A stretch of DNA of 64,000 nucleotides, from positions 1 to 64,000 of the forward strand of contig CAMYPG010000003.1 of assembly GCA_947289115.1 (NCBI GenBank). Reading direction: 5' to 3'. The translations under genes were made by a program, and so were the position numbers. Positions 33,927 to 42,234 of this stretch are shown one piece after another (positions within the stretch are counted from its first letter, which is position 1; every line of letters begins with the position of its first letter). Origin of the DNA: an uncultured Gardnerella sp. (GTDB lineage: Bacteria > Actinomycetota > Actinomycetes > Actinomycetales > Bifidobacteriaceae). The notes under the pieces are model-generated. The model was not told where the DNA came from, searched no databases, and worked only from the letters and a program-made list of their open reading frames with translations.

Positions 33927-35636
33927 TTACAAGCCTGCGTCTGCTAATGATACGTAACCTGGGTCAATTAAACGTGACTTTAGATTTGTTGCGCTTACTG
34001 CCACTAATTGCTCGTTAACAGTAGGTACAGTTTCCCCGTGTTCAATTTTTATTTGCACTGTAGCGATTTTTTTGTCAAGTTTACCGTTTCTGTTCAAAGA
34101 ATAACAAGTAGCAGTAAGATCTTGAACAATCTGCTTATGATTTTCTATAGTTGTCATCCATTGCTTTCCGCTCACAATGTTTGGCATAATATTTTTGTAC
34201 GCGCCATAACCAGTTATTACTGGCCATTTCTTTGCTTCTGATTCTTCTTCCTCATCTTTTTTCTGCTGTTGTTGTAATTCTTTTTCGGATTTCTTTGCAG
34301 AATCTTTTGGAGCAGGAACTGGTCTTTTATTAAGATCTCGTTTCCCTATGAAGTTTCCGATAACGTCCGGCAAATTGAAAGATGGGTTTATATCTGCTGC
34401 GCTTCCTTCATAACCGAGATTGTTTAGTACTTGTACGGCTTGTAAAGCAATTTGATCATCGAGCGCAATAATTCCATCAACGCGATGCTTTGAGTGTGAA
34501 AAAAGACTTGTACTTTTCGTAATTCGTTTTGTTAACTCATTTTTCACAGAGTCAGCTACATCTGCGTCGAAAGCAACATTGGTCCAGTCTTTTTCGCTAC
34601 TATTCACATTCAATCTTCCAGAAGTGCTTATTAATGTCCCAGAAGCAAAATATGGTCTCAAAACTTTCCAAATGCCAGCGAATGCTTCTTCAGCAAAATC
34701 ATCATGGAATGCTGTTTCGCTATTTGCATGCGTATTGTTGTTAGAATCATCATCTTCGCTTGCTTCGTCGCTGTTATTTTGTTGATTATTATTGTTTGCA
34801 TTAATATTTTTTTGATTGTGACATGGCAAAAGAACTTCAATATAGCGTGGATTTTCTTTAGTTGCACGATCTAGAGCGATTTTTTGTATCAGAGTTGTTG
34901 CTTGAATTTCGCCAATGGTTCTTGCGTCAGATAAATGGAACATCACATCAGGTTTGAAACCGCTAACACGTCGTGAGAGCATAACAACGTGGATTCCCGC
35001 CTTTTTTGCTAGGCGAAGTGAGGATGCCAATCGTTTTTCTGCATTAAGCTCATCTTTAGATGATTGAGAGTTATCGTCGTTTTGTAAATTTAAGTCCTGA
35101 GTATTTGATTTTTGTGTATTTTCAGAATTAGACGCAGGCAGCGTTGCATAATCTCCATAGTTATTATTGCCGTTTTTGCTAGTCCATGGAGCTATAACAA
35201 TTGTCGTTTTACTTAATTGTTTTTTGATTTTTGAATTTTCAGAAACAGAATTGTGCTTTCCTGAATTATTCTGTTTTGCATTGTTCAATGAGCTTAGCAA
35301 ATTTACTACATAATCTTGCACATCGCGGCTTTGTTCTGAAAGGCTAGAAGAAGTTTTAGTAGTAATAGAATTATCGTCAAATCCCTTATCTTTTAACGAT
35401 TTTATTAATTCTGGAACCAATATGTCCCACGTGCTTAGAGGCTTATTGCGTGTTATTGCTAATCCGTCTGATGGAGTAAAAACAATAACGTTACCGTGAT
35501 TCGCTTGTTCTTTATTTTCAGATTTTAAAGAAGTTTTTGTTGAACTTGCGCACGAGCTAACAACAAAAAGCATCGTAACTAATGCTGCCAGCATAACTAA
35601 AGAACGATGCATAGTTCTGTTGCACAAACGAATCAT
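33927..35636 (-). CDS. Lipoprotein with a periplasmic sugar-binding-protein-like fold
   Basis: The N-terminus is a lipoprotein signal with lipobox VSSC (Cys29). The rest resembles type 1 periplasmic-binding folds of the XylF/ChvE kind: KKAGIHVVMLSRRVSG, VMFHLSDARTIGEIQATTLIQKIA, then DGIIALDDQIALQAVQVLNNLG and the C-terminal ITGYGAYKNIMPNIVSGKQWMTTI. Two low-complexity insertions of Asn, Gln, Ser and Asp (about residues 110-200 and 275-305) interrupt the fold. No ABC permease or ATPase gene is adjacent, so transport is unproven; sensing or binding is possible. GAGAGG lies eight bases before the ATG. Confidence 0.72.
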   Translation of the reverse strand: MIRLCNRTMHRSLVMLAALVTMLFVVSSCASSTKTSLKSENKEQANHGNVIVFTPSDGLAITRNKPLSTWDILVPELIKSLKDKGFDDNSITTKTSSSLSEQSRDVQDYVVNLLSSLNNAKQNNSGKHNSVSENSKIKKQLSKTTIVIAPWTSKNGNNNYGDYATLPASNSENTQKSNTQDLNLQNDDNSQSSKDELNAEKRLASSLRLAKKAGIHVVMLSRRVSGFKPDVMFHLSDARTIGEIQATTLIQKIALDRATKENPRYIEVLLPCHNQKNINANNNNQQNNSDEASEDDDSNNNTHANSETAFHDDFAEEAFAGIWKVLRPYFASGTLISTSGRLNVNSSEKDWTNVAFDADVADSVKNELTKRITKSTSLFSHSKHRVDGIIALDDQIALQAVQVLNNLGYEGSAADINPSFNLPDVIGNFIGKRDLNKRPVPAPKDSAKKSEKELQQQQKKDEEEESEAKKWPVITGYGAYKNIMPNIVSGKQWMTTIENHKQIVQDLTATCYSLNRNGKLDKKIATVQIKIEHGETVPTVNEQLVAVSATNLKSRLIDPGYVSLADAGL

Positions 35637-35759
35637 AGTAGTGACCTCTCGTTTCGTGGTCTATCTGTTGCTGTCTATATGTGATCTACTTGTAACTATC
35701 TTCTAACATTGTATATAGCCATGTGCTAAATACTTACATTGCTATTTTAGTGAGCAAAA

Positions 35760-36575
35760 TTATCTTATAGAACTTTTTATAAGACTTTCGCACATATTAC
35801 GGTATTCGCTCACGTAGCCTCCGCCAAAGAACACGCAATGTCCTGCAATAGGGTAGAGCTGCCAAATAATCATGCGCTGCTCAAAACCTGCTTTAAGTGG
35901 ATGAACAGACTGATAGCCGTCTAAAATCTGCCTAAAATAGCTGATTCCAAACAGATGAAGCATAGCTAAATCTTCTTCGCGGTGCCCACCATGTGCTGCA
36001 GGGTCGATAAGAACAGCTTCAGTGTGTTCGCCGTCTGAACTTTTAGTCCATAACACGTTTCCGCTCCACAAGTCTCCGTGAACTCGAGCAGGCTTATCTT
36101 CTGCAGCTTTTCCTAATAAATCAGGCAGCGCATCAATAACTTCGTTTGTAAGATCTAAATCGCTTTGAGTAAGCTCTCCGCGAGCAATACCAAGCTCAAC
36201 CATAGGACGCAATCGTCCGTCCGCAAGGTAGTCAATAACGTTACTCCAAGTGCCAGTTGGCATTTCAACTGGATCACTTAAAGGTCCAAAATAGCATGTG
36301 CCATCGTAATCTGCTGGTGCTTCACCAAAATATTTTGCACCGTAATCGTGCATATGAGCGAGCGCTGCACCAAACTCAAATGCAGCAAGTGGTGTTGCTG
36401 AGTGAGTGTCAATGCGCTCAATATTAAGGTAACCGTTTCCCCAATCAAATACTTCAGCCACTCTAGGGCCGCCGTATTTGTGAGCTTCAGAAAGCCATTT
36501 TAAGCCTTTACCTTCGCATTCAAAGAAACGCTCAGGAGCGTATAATCTACTTTTCTTATATACAGCGTTGTTCAT
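35760..36575 (-). CDS. Fructosamine-kinase-family protein (FN3K-like)
   Basis: The family phosphorylates ketosamines (glycated amines) for deglycation, with an aminoglycoside-phosphotransferase-like kinase fold. Visible motifs are RFFECEGKGLKWLSEA near the N-terminus, catalytic ARVHGDLWSGNVLW and metal-binding LIDPAAHGGHREEDLAMLHLFG. The 271-residue length is normal. I use the ATG at 36575 with AGAAGG upstream rather than 36611. Substrate is not shown; ribulosamine is possible. It lies upstream of the sugar-binding-like lipoprotein on the same strand, 123 bp away, perhaps linking the two. Confidence 0.88.
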   Translation of the reverse strand: MNNAVYKKSRLYAPERFFECEGKGLKWLSEAHKYGGPRVAEVFDWGNGYLNIERIDTHSATPLAAFEFGAALAHMHDYGAKYFGEAPADYDGTCYFGPLSDPVEMPTGTWSNVIDYLADGRLRPMVELGIARGELTQSDLDLTNEVIDALPDLLGKAAEDKPARVHGDLWSGNVLWTKSSDGEHTEAVLIDPAAHGGHREEDLAMLHLFGISYFRQILDGYQSVHPLKAGFEQRMIIWQLYPIAGHCVFFGGGYVSEYRNMCESLIKSSIR

Positions 36576-36657
36576 AGAAGCCTTCTTAGCGTAGTAGCGC
36601 ATACGAAACATGTGCTACATACTTAATAAAATATTTATTAATTTATTCCCAAACTCA

Positions 36658-37101
36658 CTATTTTACTGAAGTATTAGCACAATGAGCGATGCTGCGTTTA
36701 ATTTGCAATAAGATTAGTACAATACTTACGCCAAGTAGGATGTGTCCGATTCCTGCTAAACCAGTTATGGCAAAATCTATAGATGGACTGAGATGTAGAC
36801 GTAGTACTTGTGCAATTCCACGAGTAACCATCATTAGTGCTGTGAGGTTGAGTCCAATATGATAAGTTACTAAGATTCGTGTAGTTTTTTCGTTACTAAA
36901 ACTGAAGTTTTTCTCAACTAGTATAAGTAACAGAAAAACAACCATGCCAAGCATAAAGTAGTGTGTGTGAACTACAGCAAGCATACTTTTTGCATGGAAA
37001 GCATTAAATTTTGTAAATTCGCGATAAAAGACACCGCCAATCATGGCGAGGACAGCATACAACAAAGACGTATTAATATAACGTTTCATAACATGATTCA
37101 T
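36658..37101 (-). CDS. DUF2871-type membrane protein
   Basis: Four hydrophobic helices are visible in 147 residues. The text NTSLLYAVLAMIGGVFYREFTKFNAF and LAVVHTHYFMLGMVVFLLLIL matches DUF2871, an uncharacterised family; the paired His in VHTHYF may bind a metal or heme, but that is inference. I choose the ATG at 37101 with AAGGAAG upstream; the longer frame to 37212 would overlap the preceding gene and has no ribosome site. It follows a second small membrane protein by 74 bp. Confidence 0.78.
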   Translation of the reverse strand: MNHVMKRYINTSLLYAVLAMIGGVFYREFTKFNAFHAKSMLAVVHTHYFMLGMVVFLLLILVEKNFSFSNEKTTRILVTYHIGLNLTALMMVTRGIAQVLRLHLSPSIDFAITGLAGIGHILLGVSIVLILLQIKRSIAHCANTSVK

Positions 37102-37175
37102 AGTAACTTCCTTACGTAGAGTGATAGTCAAATATTCCTTAGTAATGTTGCTGGTGTTACAAGTGTTTGTAAGCA

Positions 37176-37616
37176 CTATTGCATAGTATGAGTGTTTTTG
37201 TAATGCGGACATACAGTTTTAACAAATTGATATCCAAAAAGCAATCCTGCTAAAAATAGTGCAGTTCCTAAGCCTGTGTAGAACACTGCAATAAACTGTT
37301 CTGGAGCTGCGTTAGTTGCGCGCAAAGCAATTCCGCCTGTCATCATAAAAGCCATAATTATGAAGGATTTTACGTCAAAGAATTTAAGGAAAAACTGCTT
37401 TTCTTCAGCATAGCCGTTAATTCTTTGAGTATGCTTTTTTACAAGTTTGCCAAAAATTAGGAATTGGAATATGCCAAAAACAAGAATAGACAAAGCATAA
37501 TTAAGTGGTTGCAAATAATTTTGGTATGCTAACAACCCAATATTGAGAATATTAAAGCCTGCTGCTGCCCAAACTAAACAAGCAATAAGTAGTAGTGTAT
37601 TCTTCGGTACTTTCAA
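37176..37616 (-). CDS. Small four-helix membrane protein, unknown function
   Basis: Hydrophobic helices lie at about residues 7-25, 38-57, 82-98 and 107-130. I do not recognise a named family. The N-terminal LIACLVWAAAGFNILNIGLLAY is notable. A Cys-Pro-His near the C-terminus (TVCPHY) could bind a metal. A ribosome site AGAGG lies upstream. It shares strand and close spacing with the DUF2871 gene, so the two probably form a transcription unit. Confidence 0.72.
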   Translation of the reverse strand: MKVPKNTLLLIACLVWAAAGFNILNIGLLAYQNYLQPLNYALSILVFGIFQFLIFGKLVKKHTQRINGYAEEKQFFLKFFDVKSFIIMAFMMTGGIALRATNAAPEQFIAVFYTGLGTALFLAGLLFGYQFVKTVCPHYKNTHTMQ

Positions 37617-37787
37617 TTCTTAACCTCTTGTATTAAAAAGTTATTTAATAATAATTTGTTTACTATTGTTTTGTTTACTATTGTAATAATGGATTTTATG
37701 AAAAAGCTTGTTTGCATAAATTTATTGCATTAAACAGTAAAACTTTCGTAAAAAGCATATTTTTCTTAACAAAACTTGTAAAAAGTG

Positions 37788-37817
37788 TTGCGTAATGACG
37801 ATATTAGACGCTATAGT
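37788..37817 (+). promoter_or_regulatory. Candidate leuS promoter giving a leaderless or near-leaderless mRNA
   Basis: TTGCGT (37788-37793) and TATAGT (37812-37817) are 18 bases apart. The leuS ATG begins eight bases after the -10, where transcription would normally start, and no ribosome site with proper spacing exists. Confidence 0.6.
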
Positions 37818-37825
37818 CCTAGGGT

Positions 37826-40810
37826 ATGAACGACAACGATCAACAGTATGCAACAGCTGACAACAAAGCTACTATTGCTGAGCCAGCTTTTCGTTACAAC
37901 GCGCAGCTCGCACAAGATATTGAGCAGCGCTGGCAAAAAACCTGGGACGAGCAGGGCACATTTTGGGCCGCTAATGTTAAGGGCAATTTGAAGGATGGCG
38001 AAGGCAGGAATGCTGACGGTCGTCCTTCTTTCTTTGCAATGGATATGTTCCCGTATCCTTCCGGCAAAGGCTTACACGTTGGACATCCTCTTGGATATTT
38101 GGCAACGGATGTTGTAAGCCGCTACCATCGCATGAAGGGTGAGAATGTTCTTCATGCAATGGGTTATGACGCTTTTGGTTTGCCGGCTGAACAGTACGCT
38201 GTGCAAACTGGTCAGCATCCGCGCATCACCACTGAGGCGAATATTGCTAATATGCGCAGGCAGCTGCACCGCATGGGCTTGAGCTTTGATGATCGTAGGT
38301 CTTTTGCAACTATTGATACGAATTATGTGCGTTGGACGCAGTGGATTTTCTCCAAGCTTTATGACGCTTGGTACAACCCTGATTTTGTGCGCAAAGACGG
38401 CGGAAAAGGTTCTGCTCGACCAATTGCTGAGCTTGTTGATGAGTTTAAGAGCGGAAAGCGCGAAATTCCTGGTTTTGCAGGCAAAAAGTGGGAAGAGCTT
38501 AATAAAGTAGAGCAAGCGGATGTATTAAACAATTTCCGTATTGCTTATATTTCTAAATCTCCTGTAAATTGGTGCCCAGGCTTGGGAACTGTGCTCGCAA
38601 ACGAAGAAGTTACTGCAGAAGGTAAGTCTGAACGCGGAAACTTCCCAGTATTCCAGCGCAACCTTCGCCAGTGGTCCATGCGAATTACCGATTATGGACA
38701 CCGCTTGGTGGAAGATTTGAACACTATTGATTGGCCAGAAAAAGTTAAGCTTATGCAGCGAAACTGGATTGGCGAATCTCACGGTGCATCTGTGCACTTT
38801 GAAGTGCCATGTGCGGATGACGAAACGCGCGATTTGGAAGTGTACACTACTCGTCCAGACACGCTTTTTGGCACAACTTTTGCTGTTGTTTCTGTGGATC
38901 ACCCAATTCTTGAGCATGTTCCAGAAGCTTGGGGTGCGGACGTTCCAGAAGGCTGGAAGGGCGGTTACGCAAGTCTTAAAGAAGGCTTGGCAGAGTATCA
39001 AGCTCAAGCTCGCGCGAAGACTGCTAAAGATCGCACGGAAGACGCAGGAGCAAAAACAGGCTTGTTTACGGGTCTTTATGCAATTAATCCTGTAACTGGA
39101 GCAAAGCTTCCACTGTTTGCTGCTGACTACGTGCTTATGGGCTACGGCACAGGTGCAATTATGGCAGTTCCTGGCGGCGACCAGCGCGATTATGATTTCG
39201 CAAAAGCATTCGGTTTGCCAGTAATTTACACTGTTGAGCCTTTGCCTGATTCCGAAGAAAAGTTGGAGGATTACGAGGGTAAAGCTCCGTTTGTTTCTCA
39301 CGACGGAATTGTTATTAATTCAGCAGTAGAACATACTCATAAGCTTGGCGATGCTTTGTCTATTAACGGTTTGCGTGTAGATGAAGCTATTAAAAAGGTG
39401 ACGACTTGGCTTGAAGCTGCAGGCGTAGGAAAAGGTAGAGTTTCTTACCGACTTCGCGACTGGCTGTTCTCTCGTCAGCGCTACTGGGGTGAACCATTCC
39501 CAATCGTTTACGATGAGGACGGTGTTGCTCACTTAGTGCCAGATAGCGAGCTTCCAATTGCATTGCCGGACGTTCCTGATTATCAGCCAAAAACTTACGC
39601 TCCAGACGACGCAAATTCTGAGCCTGAAGCACCTTTGAGCCGAAACGAGGATTGGGTAAAAGTTCAGCTCGACCTTGGTGACGGCGTAAAAACCTACTAT
39701 CGCGACACCAACACTATGCCAAACTGGGCTGGTTCTTGCTGGTATTACATGCGCTACTTGGATCCAAACGACGCTGAGCATATGGTTGACAGCGATGAAT
39801 ATGACTACTGGATGGGCACAAACCGTCCAGGCAAAGAGCATGTTTCTGGCGGCGTTGACCTTTATGTTGGTGGTGTAGAGCACGCAGTTTTGCACTTGCT
39901 TTACTCCAGATTCTGGCATAAGGCGCTTTACGACTTGGGTTACGTGGATTCTGCTGAGCCATTCCACCGCTTGTTTAACCAGGGCATGATTCAGGCTTAC
40001 GCTTATACGGATGAGCGCGGACAGTACGTTCCTGCTGACGAGGTTGAAGAAGGTGCTTCAAACGGCACTGGCGAGCCAACCTTTACGTGGCATGGCGAAA
40101 CTGTGAACCGCGAGTTCGGCAAAATGGGCAAGAGCTTAAAGAATATTGTGACCCCAGACTACATGTACGAAAACTACGGTGCAGATACGTTCCGCTTGTA
40201 CGAAATGAGCATGGGTCCGCTTTCTGAGTCTCGTCCGTGGAACACGCGTAACGTTGTTGGTGGCATGCGATTCTTGCAGCGCTTGTGGCGTAACGTTGTG
40301 AACGAAGAAACCGGAGCTTGCGTGGTAACTGACGACGCTTTGGATGAGAAGACGTTGAAGATTCTTAACAACACAATTGCAGAAGTGACTGTGGAAATGG
40401 AAGCAATGCGTCCAAATACTGCAATTGCTAAGCTGATTGTGCTTAACAACCACTTGACTTCGCTTCCTCACGTGCCGAGAGCAGCTGTTGAGCCGCTGGT
40501 TCTTATGTTGGCTCCAATTGCGCCGCATATTTGCGAAGAAATGTGGAGCAAGCTTGGGCATGATAAGTCTATTGCTCACGCAGATTGGCCTGTTGCAGAT
40601 GCTCGTTACGTTGGTGAGGATACTGTTACTGCCGTTGTGCAAATAAAGGGCAAGGTTCGTGCAAAGCTTGAAGTTGATCCAAATATTGACGCTTCTGAGC
40701 TTGAAAAGCTTGCGCTAGAAGCTGTAGCTGATCGCTTGGGCGGTAAGGCTCCGCGCAAGGTGATTGTGAAGGCTCCGAAGATTGTGTCTATTGTGCCAGA
40801 CGAGAGGTAA
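37826..40810 (+). CDS. leuS: Leucyl-tRNA synthetase
   Basis: The class I enzyme charges tRNA-Leu. The HIGH motif reads HVGHPLGY within FPYPSGKGLHVGHPLGYLATD, and the KMSKS motif reads KMGKSLKN, as in other actinobacteria. An editing domain lies between (TTRPDTLFGTTFAVVSVDHP), and FSRQRYWGEPFPIVY and CWYYMRYLDP follow. The 994-residue length is the longer actinobacterial form. The predicted mRNA starts at or near the ATG. A terminator follows. Confidence 0.97.
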   Translation: MNDNDQQYATADNKATIAEPAFRYNAQLAQDIEQRWQKTWDEQGTFWAANVKGNLKDGEGRNADGRPSFFAMDMFPYPSGKGLHVGHPLGYLATDVVSRYHRMKGENVLHAMGYDAFGLPAEQYAVQTGQHPRITTEANIANMRRQLHRMGLSFDDRRSFATIDTNYVRWTQWIFSKLYDAWYNPDFVRKDGGKGSARPIAELVDEFKSGKREIPGFAGKKWEELNKVEQADVLNNFRIAYISKSPVNWCPGLGTVLANEEVTAEGKSERGNFPVFQRNLRQWSMRITDYGHRLVEDLNTIDWPEKVKLMQRNWIGESHGASVHFEVPCADDETRDLEVYTTRPDTLFGTTFAVVSVDHPILEHVPEAWGADVPEGWKGGYASLKEGLAEYQAQARAKTAKDRTEDAGAKTGLFTGLYAINPVTGAKLPLFAADYVLMGYGTGAIMAVPGGDQRDYDFAKAFGLPVIYTVEPLPDSEEKLEDYEGKAPFVSHDGIVINSAVEHTHKLGDALSINGLRVDEAIKKVTTWLEAAGVGKGRVSYRLRDWLFSRQRYWGEPFPIVYDEDGVAHLVPDSELPIALPDVPDYQPKTYAPDDANSEPEAPLSRNEDWVKVQLDLGDGVKTYYRDTNTMPNWAGSCWYYMRYLDPNDAEHMVDSDEYDYWMGTNRPGKEHVSGGVDLYVGGVEHAVLHLLYSRFWHKALYDLGYVDSAEPFHRLFNQGMIQAYAYTDERGQYVPADEVEEGASNGTGEPTFTWHGETVNREFGKMGKSLKNIVTPDYMYENYGADTFRLYEMSMGPLSESRPWNTRNVVGGMRFLQRLWRNVVNEETGACVVTDDALDEKTLKILNNTIAEVTVEMEAMRPNTAIAKLIVLNNHLTSLPHVPRAAVEPLVLMLAPIAPHICEEMWSKLGHDKSIAHADWPVADARYVGEDTVTAVVQIKGKVRAKLEVDPNIDASELEKLALEAVADRLGGKAPRKVIVKAPKIVSIVPDER

Positions 40811-40824
40811 GATTCGGCTTAATT

Positions 40825-40868
40825 AATGCTGTATTGCGCGATTTTTCGCGCTTTACAGCATTTTTTGT
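40825..40868 (+). terminator. Intrinsic terminator after leuS
   Basis: AATGCTGTA pairs with TACAGCATT, and an inner GCGCG/CGCGC stem closes it, before TTTTTTG. Confidence 0.92.
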
Positions 40869-40882
40869 TATTCTTGGGTTTC

Positions 40883-41097
40883 GTCTATGAGTTTTGTAAC
40901 TGATTTAGTTTTTTGGTTTTGACGAGGCTGGAAAATTTGTGTTTGCGTGCGTTCCGTCCTTCGTGCGCTCTGGTTGTTAAAGACGCTTATTGTGTTCGCC
41001 TATATTTAAAGAATGTAGCTTCTCAGTCCTCTTTTAGCACTGAACACAATTTTTCCAGCCTCTCAACACGCTAACCGTCAACACAAAACTCATAGAC
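40883..41097. repeat. MITE-like element with nested inverted repeats
   Basis: The ends are perfect 15-bp inverted repeats, GTCTATGAGTTTTGT and its complement (40883-40897, 41083-41097). A second pair of 20-bp repeats (40924-40943, 41043-41062) has one mismatch. The inner 100 bp contains words such as CGTCCTTC, TGTTAAAGAC and CAGTCCTCTTTTAG, which recur in reverse orientation at 62014-62100. No transposase is present. It occupies part of the 595 bp leuS-comEA spacer. Confidence 0.8.
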
Positions 41098-41171
41098 TCG
41101 TGCAGAAAGTTACGTAAAGTGCGTGGTTTTACTAAGTGCAACTAAAGTCGCTTAATTAAGCTGCGCATTGA

Positions 41172-41290
41172 CTTGCCGGAGCGCTCAAAGCGTAGCGCGC
41201 GTAGGCATTTCAATGCGGAAACTCGCTTAAGTTGGAAGTCCAGTGGACTTCCAACGCGAGTTTCGTAGCGAGCGCGTTAACCGCGCGAGC
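41172..41290 (+). repeat. GTTGGAAGTCCA palindromic element, copy B
   Basis: The palindromic core is at 41231-41255, with CGCG-rich flanks as in copy A but more diverged. GTTCCTTCAGTCGCTTTGGCTG follows at 41291, wording shared with the MITE-like elements, so the families are found side by side. A false upstream start for comEA (41232) lies in this element. Confidence 0.88.
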
Positions 41291-41405
41291 GTTCCTTCAG
41301 TCGCTTTGGCTGTTAAAGGTTTTAACCACAGGCGCGTATTTTTGTTGCGAAGTGTTAGTAAGTTGCCCAATAGTTAAGTTAAGAACTTTAAGAGTTGGGG
41401 GATTT

Positions 41406-42227
41406 ATGGAAGACTTTGGGCAGAATTTTGGGCAGAATTATGCGCATAATTTTAGGTTTAATAAGCCTGCGTCTGATTTGCCTCGGAGACGAATTGCAAC
41501 GTCTTTAGAAGAATTTTCTAACAGCAATTTTGGTAAAAATTTTAGTGACGACTATTGCGAAAAAGCTTGTAATTCTTTTGATGAAGAAATTATAAGTAGC
41601 AAAACTTCTCCTAGATTTCACATGAAGCCTGTACATACGCTTGCTTTAATGCTGATACTAGTTGCAGCTCTTTGTGCAAGCCTGACAATGCTCATTTCTC
41701 AATCCTTAACATATCAACGAGTTCAGAACGAAAAAGCAGGCGCGTTTGCAATAGAAAACGACGATACTAGTCGCGAAAAGTCTTCTTTTAATAATGTAAA
41801 AGATAAGAATAAAAATGATGATGAAGAAAAAAGCGTAAGTAATGAAAGCGACGAAAACAGCGGAGGTGACGGAAGTGACGGAGATGACGTAAGCAAAGGC
41901 AACGGCGGCAGTAAAGGCAACAGAGGAAGTAAAGGCAACAGAGGAAGTAAAGGTGACAGTAACGACAAAAGCGACAGTAATAACAAAAGCGACAAAAGCA
42001 ACGAGAATACTGCTTCTCATCAAAGTAACACTGGCAGAATCAATATAAACACTGCAACGCTTGATCAACTACAAACCTTAAAAGGAATCGGCCCCAAAAC
42101 TGCTGCGCGCATTATTGCTCAGCGTAAAAGAGTTGGTTATTTTCGCAGTTTAGAAGATTTGATGCAAATTAAAGGAATTGGACCTAAAACCTTGAATAAA
42201 TTCCGTGGGAATGTTGACGTCAAATAG
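41406..42227 (+). CDS. comEA: ComEA-like competence DNA-binding protein
   Basis: ComEA is a membrane-anchored DNA receptor of natural transformation. A cytosolic N-terminus with FGQNFGQNYAHNF text is followed by one membrane helix (LALMLILVAALCASLTMLI) and a C-terminal helix-hairpin-helix domain with two repeats (INTATLDQLQTLKGIGPKTAARIIAQRK and LMQIKGIGPKTLNKFRG). The SLBB domain seen in Gram-positive ComEA is missing and replaced by a Gly/Ser/Lys/Asp linker with tandem GSKGNR repeats. I start at ATG 41406, which has GGGGGA upstream; the longer frame runs into a repeat element. comEC follows after 7 bp. Confidence 0.9.
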   Translation: MEDFGQNFGQNYAHNFRFNKPASDLPRRRIATSLEEFSNSNFGKNFSDDYCEKACNSFDEEIISSKTSPRFHMKPVHTLALMLILVAALCASLTMLISQSLTYQRVQNEKAGAFAIENDDTSREKSSFNNVKDKNKNDDEEKSVSNESDENSGGDGSDGDDVSKGNGGSKGNRGSKGNRGSKGDSNDKSDSNNKSDKSNENTASHQSNTGRININTATLDQLQTLKGIGPKTAARIIAQRKRVGYFRSLEDLMQIKGIGPKTLNKFRGNVDVK

Positions 42228-42234
42228 GTGAATT

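Noticed and set aside
41232..41405. Upstream extension of comEA
   Set aside because: The 58 extra codons lie in the palindromic element and its flank; the ATG at 41406 has a ribosome site and family-like start.
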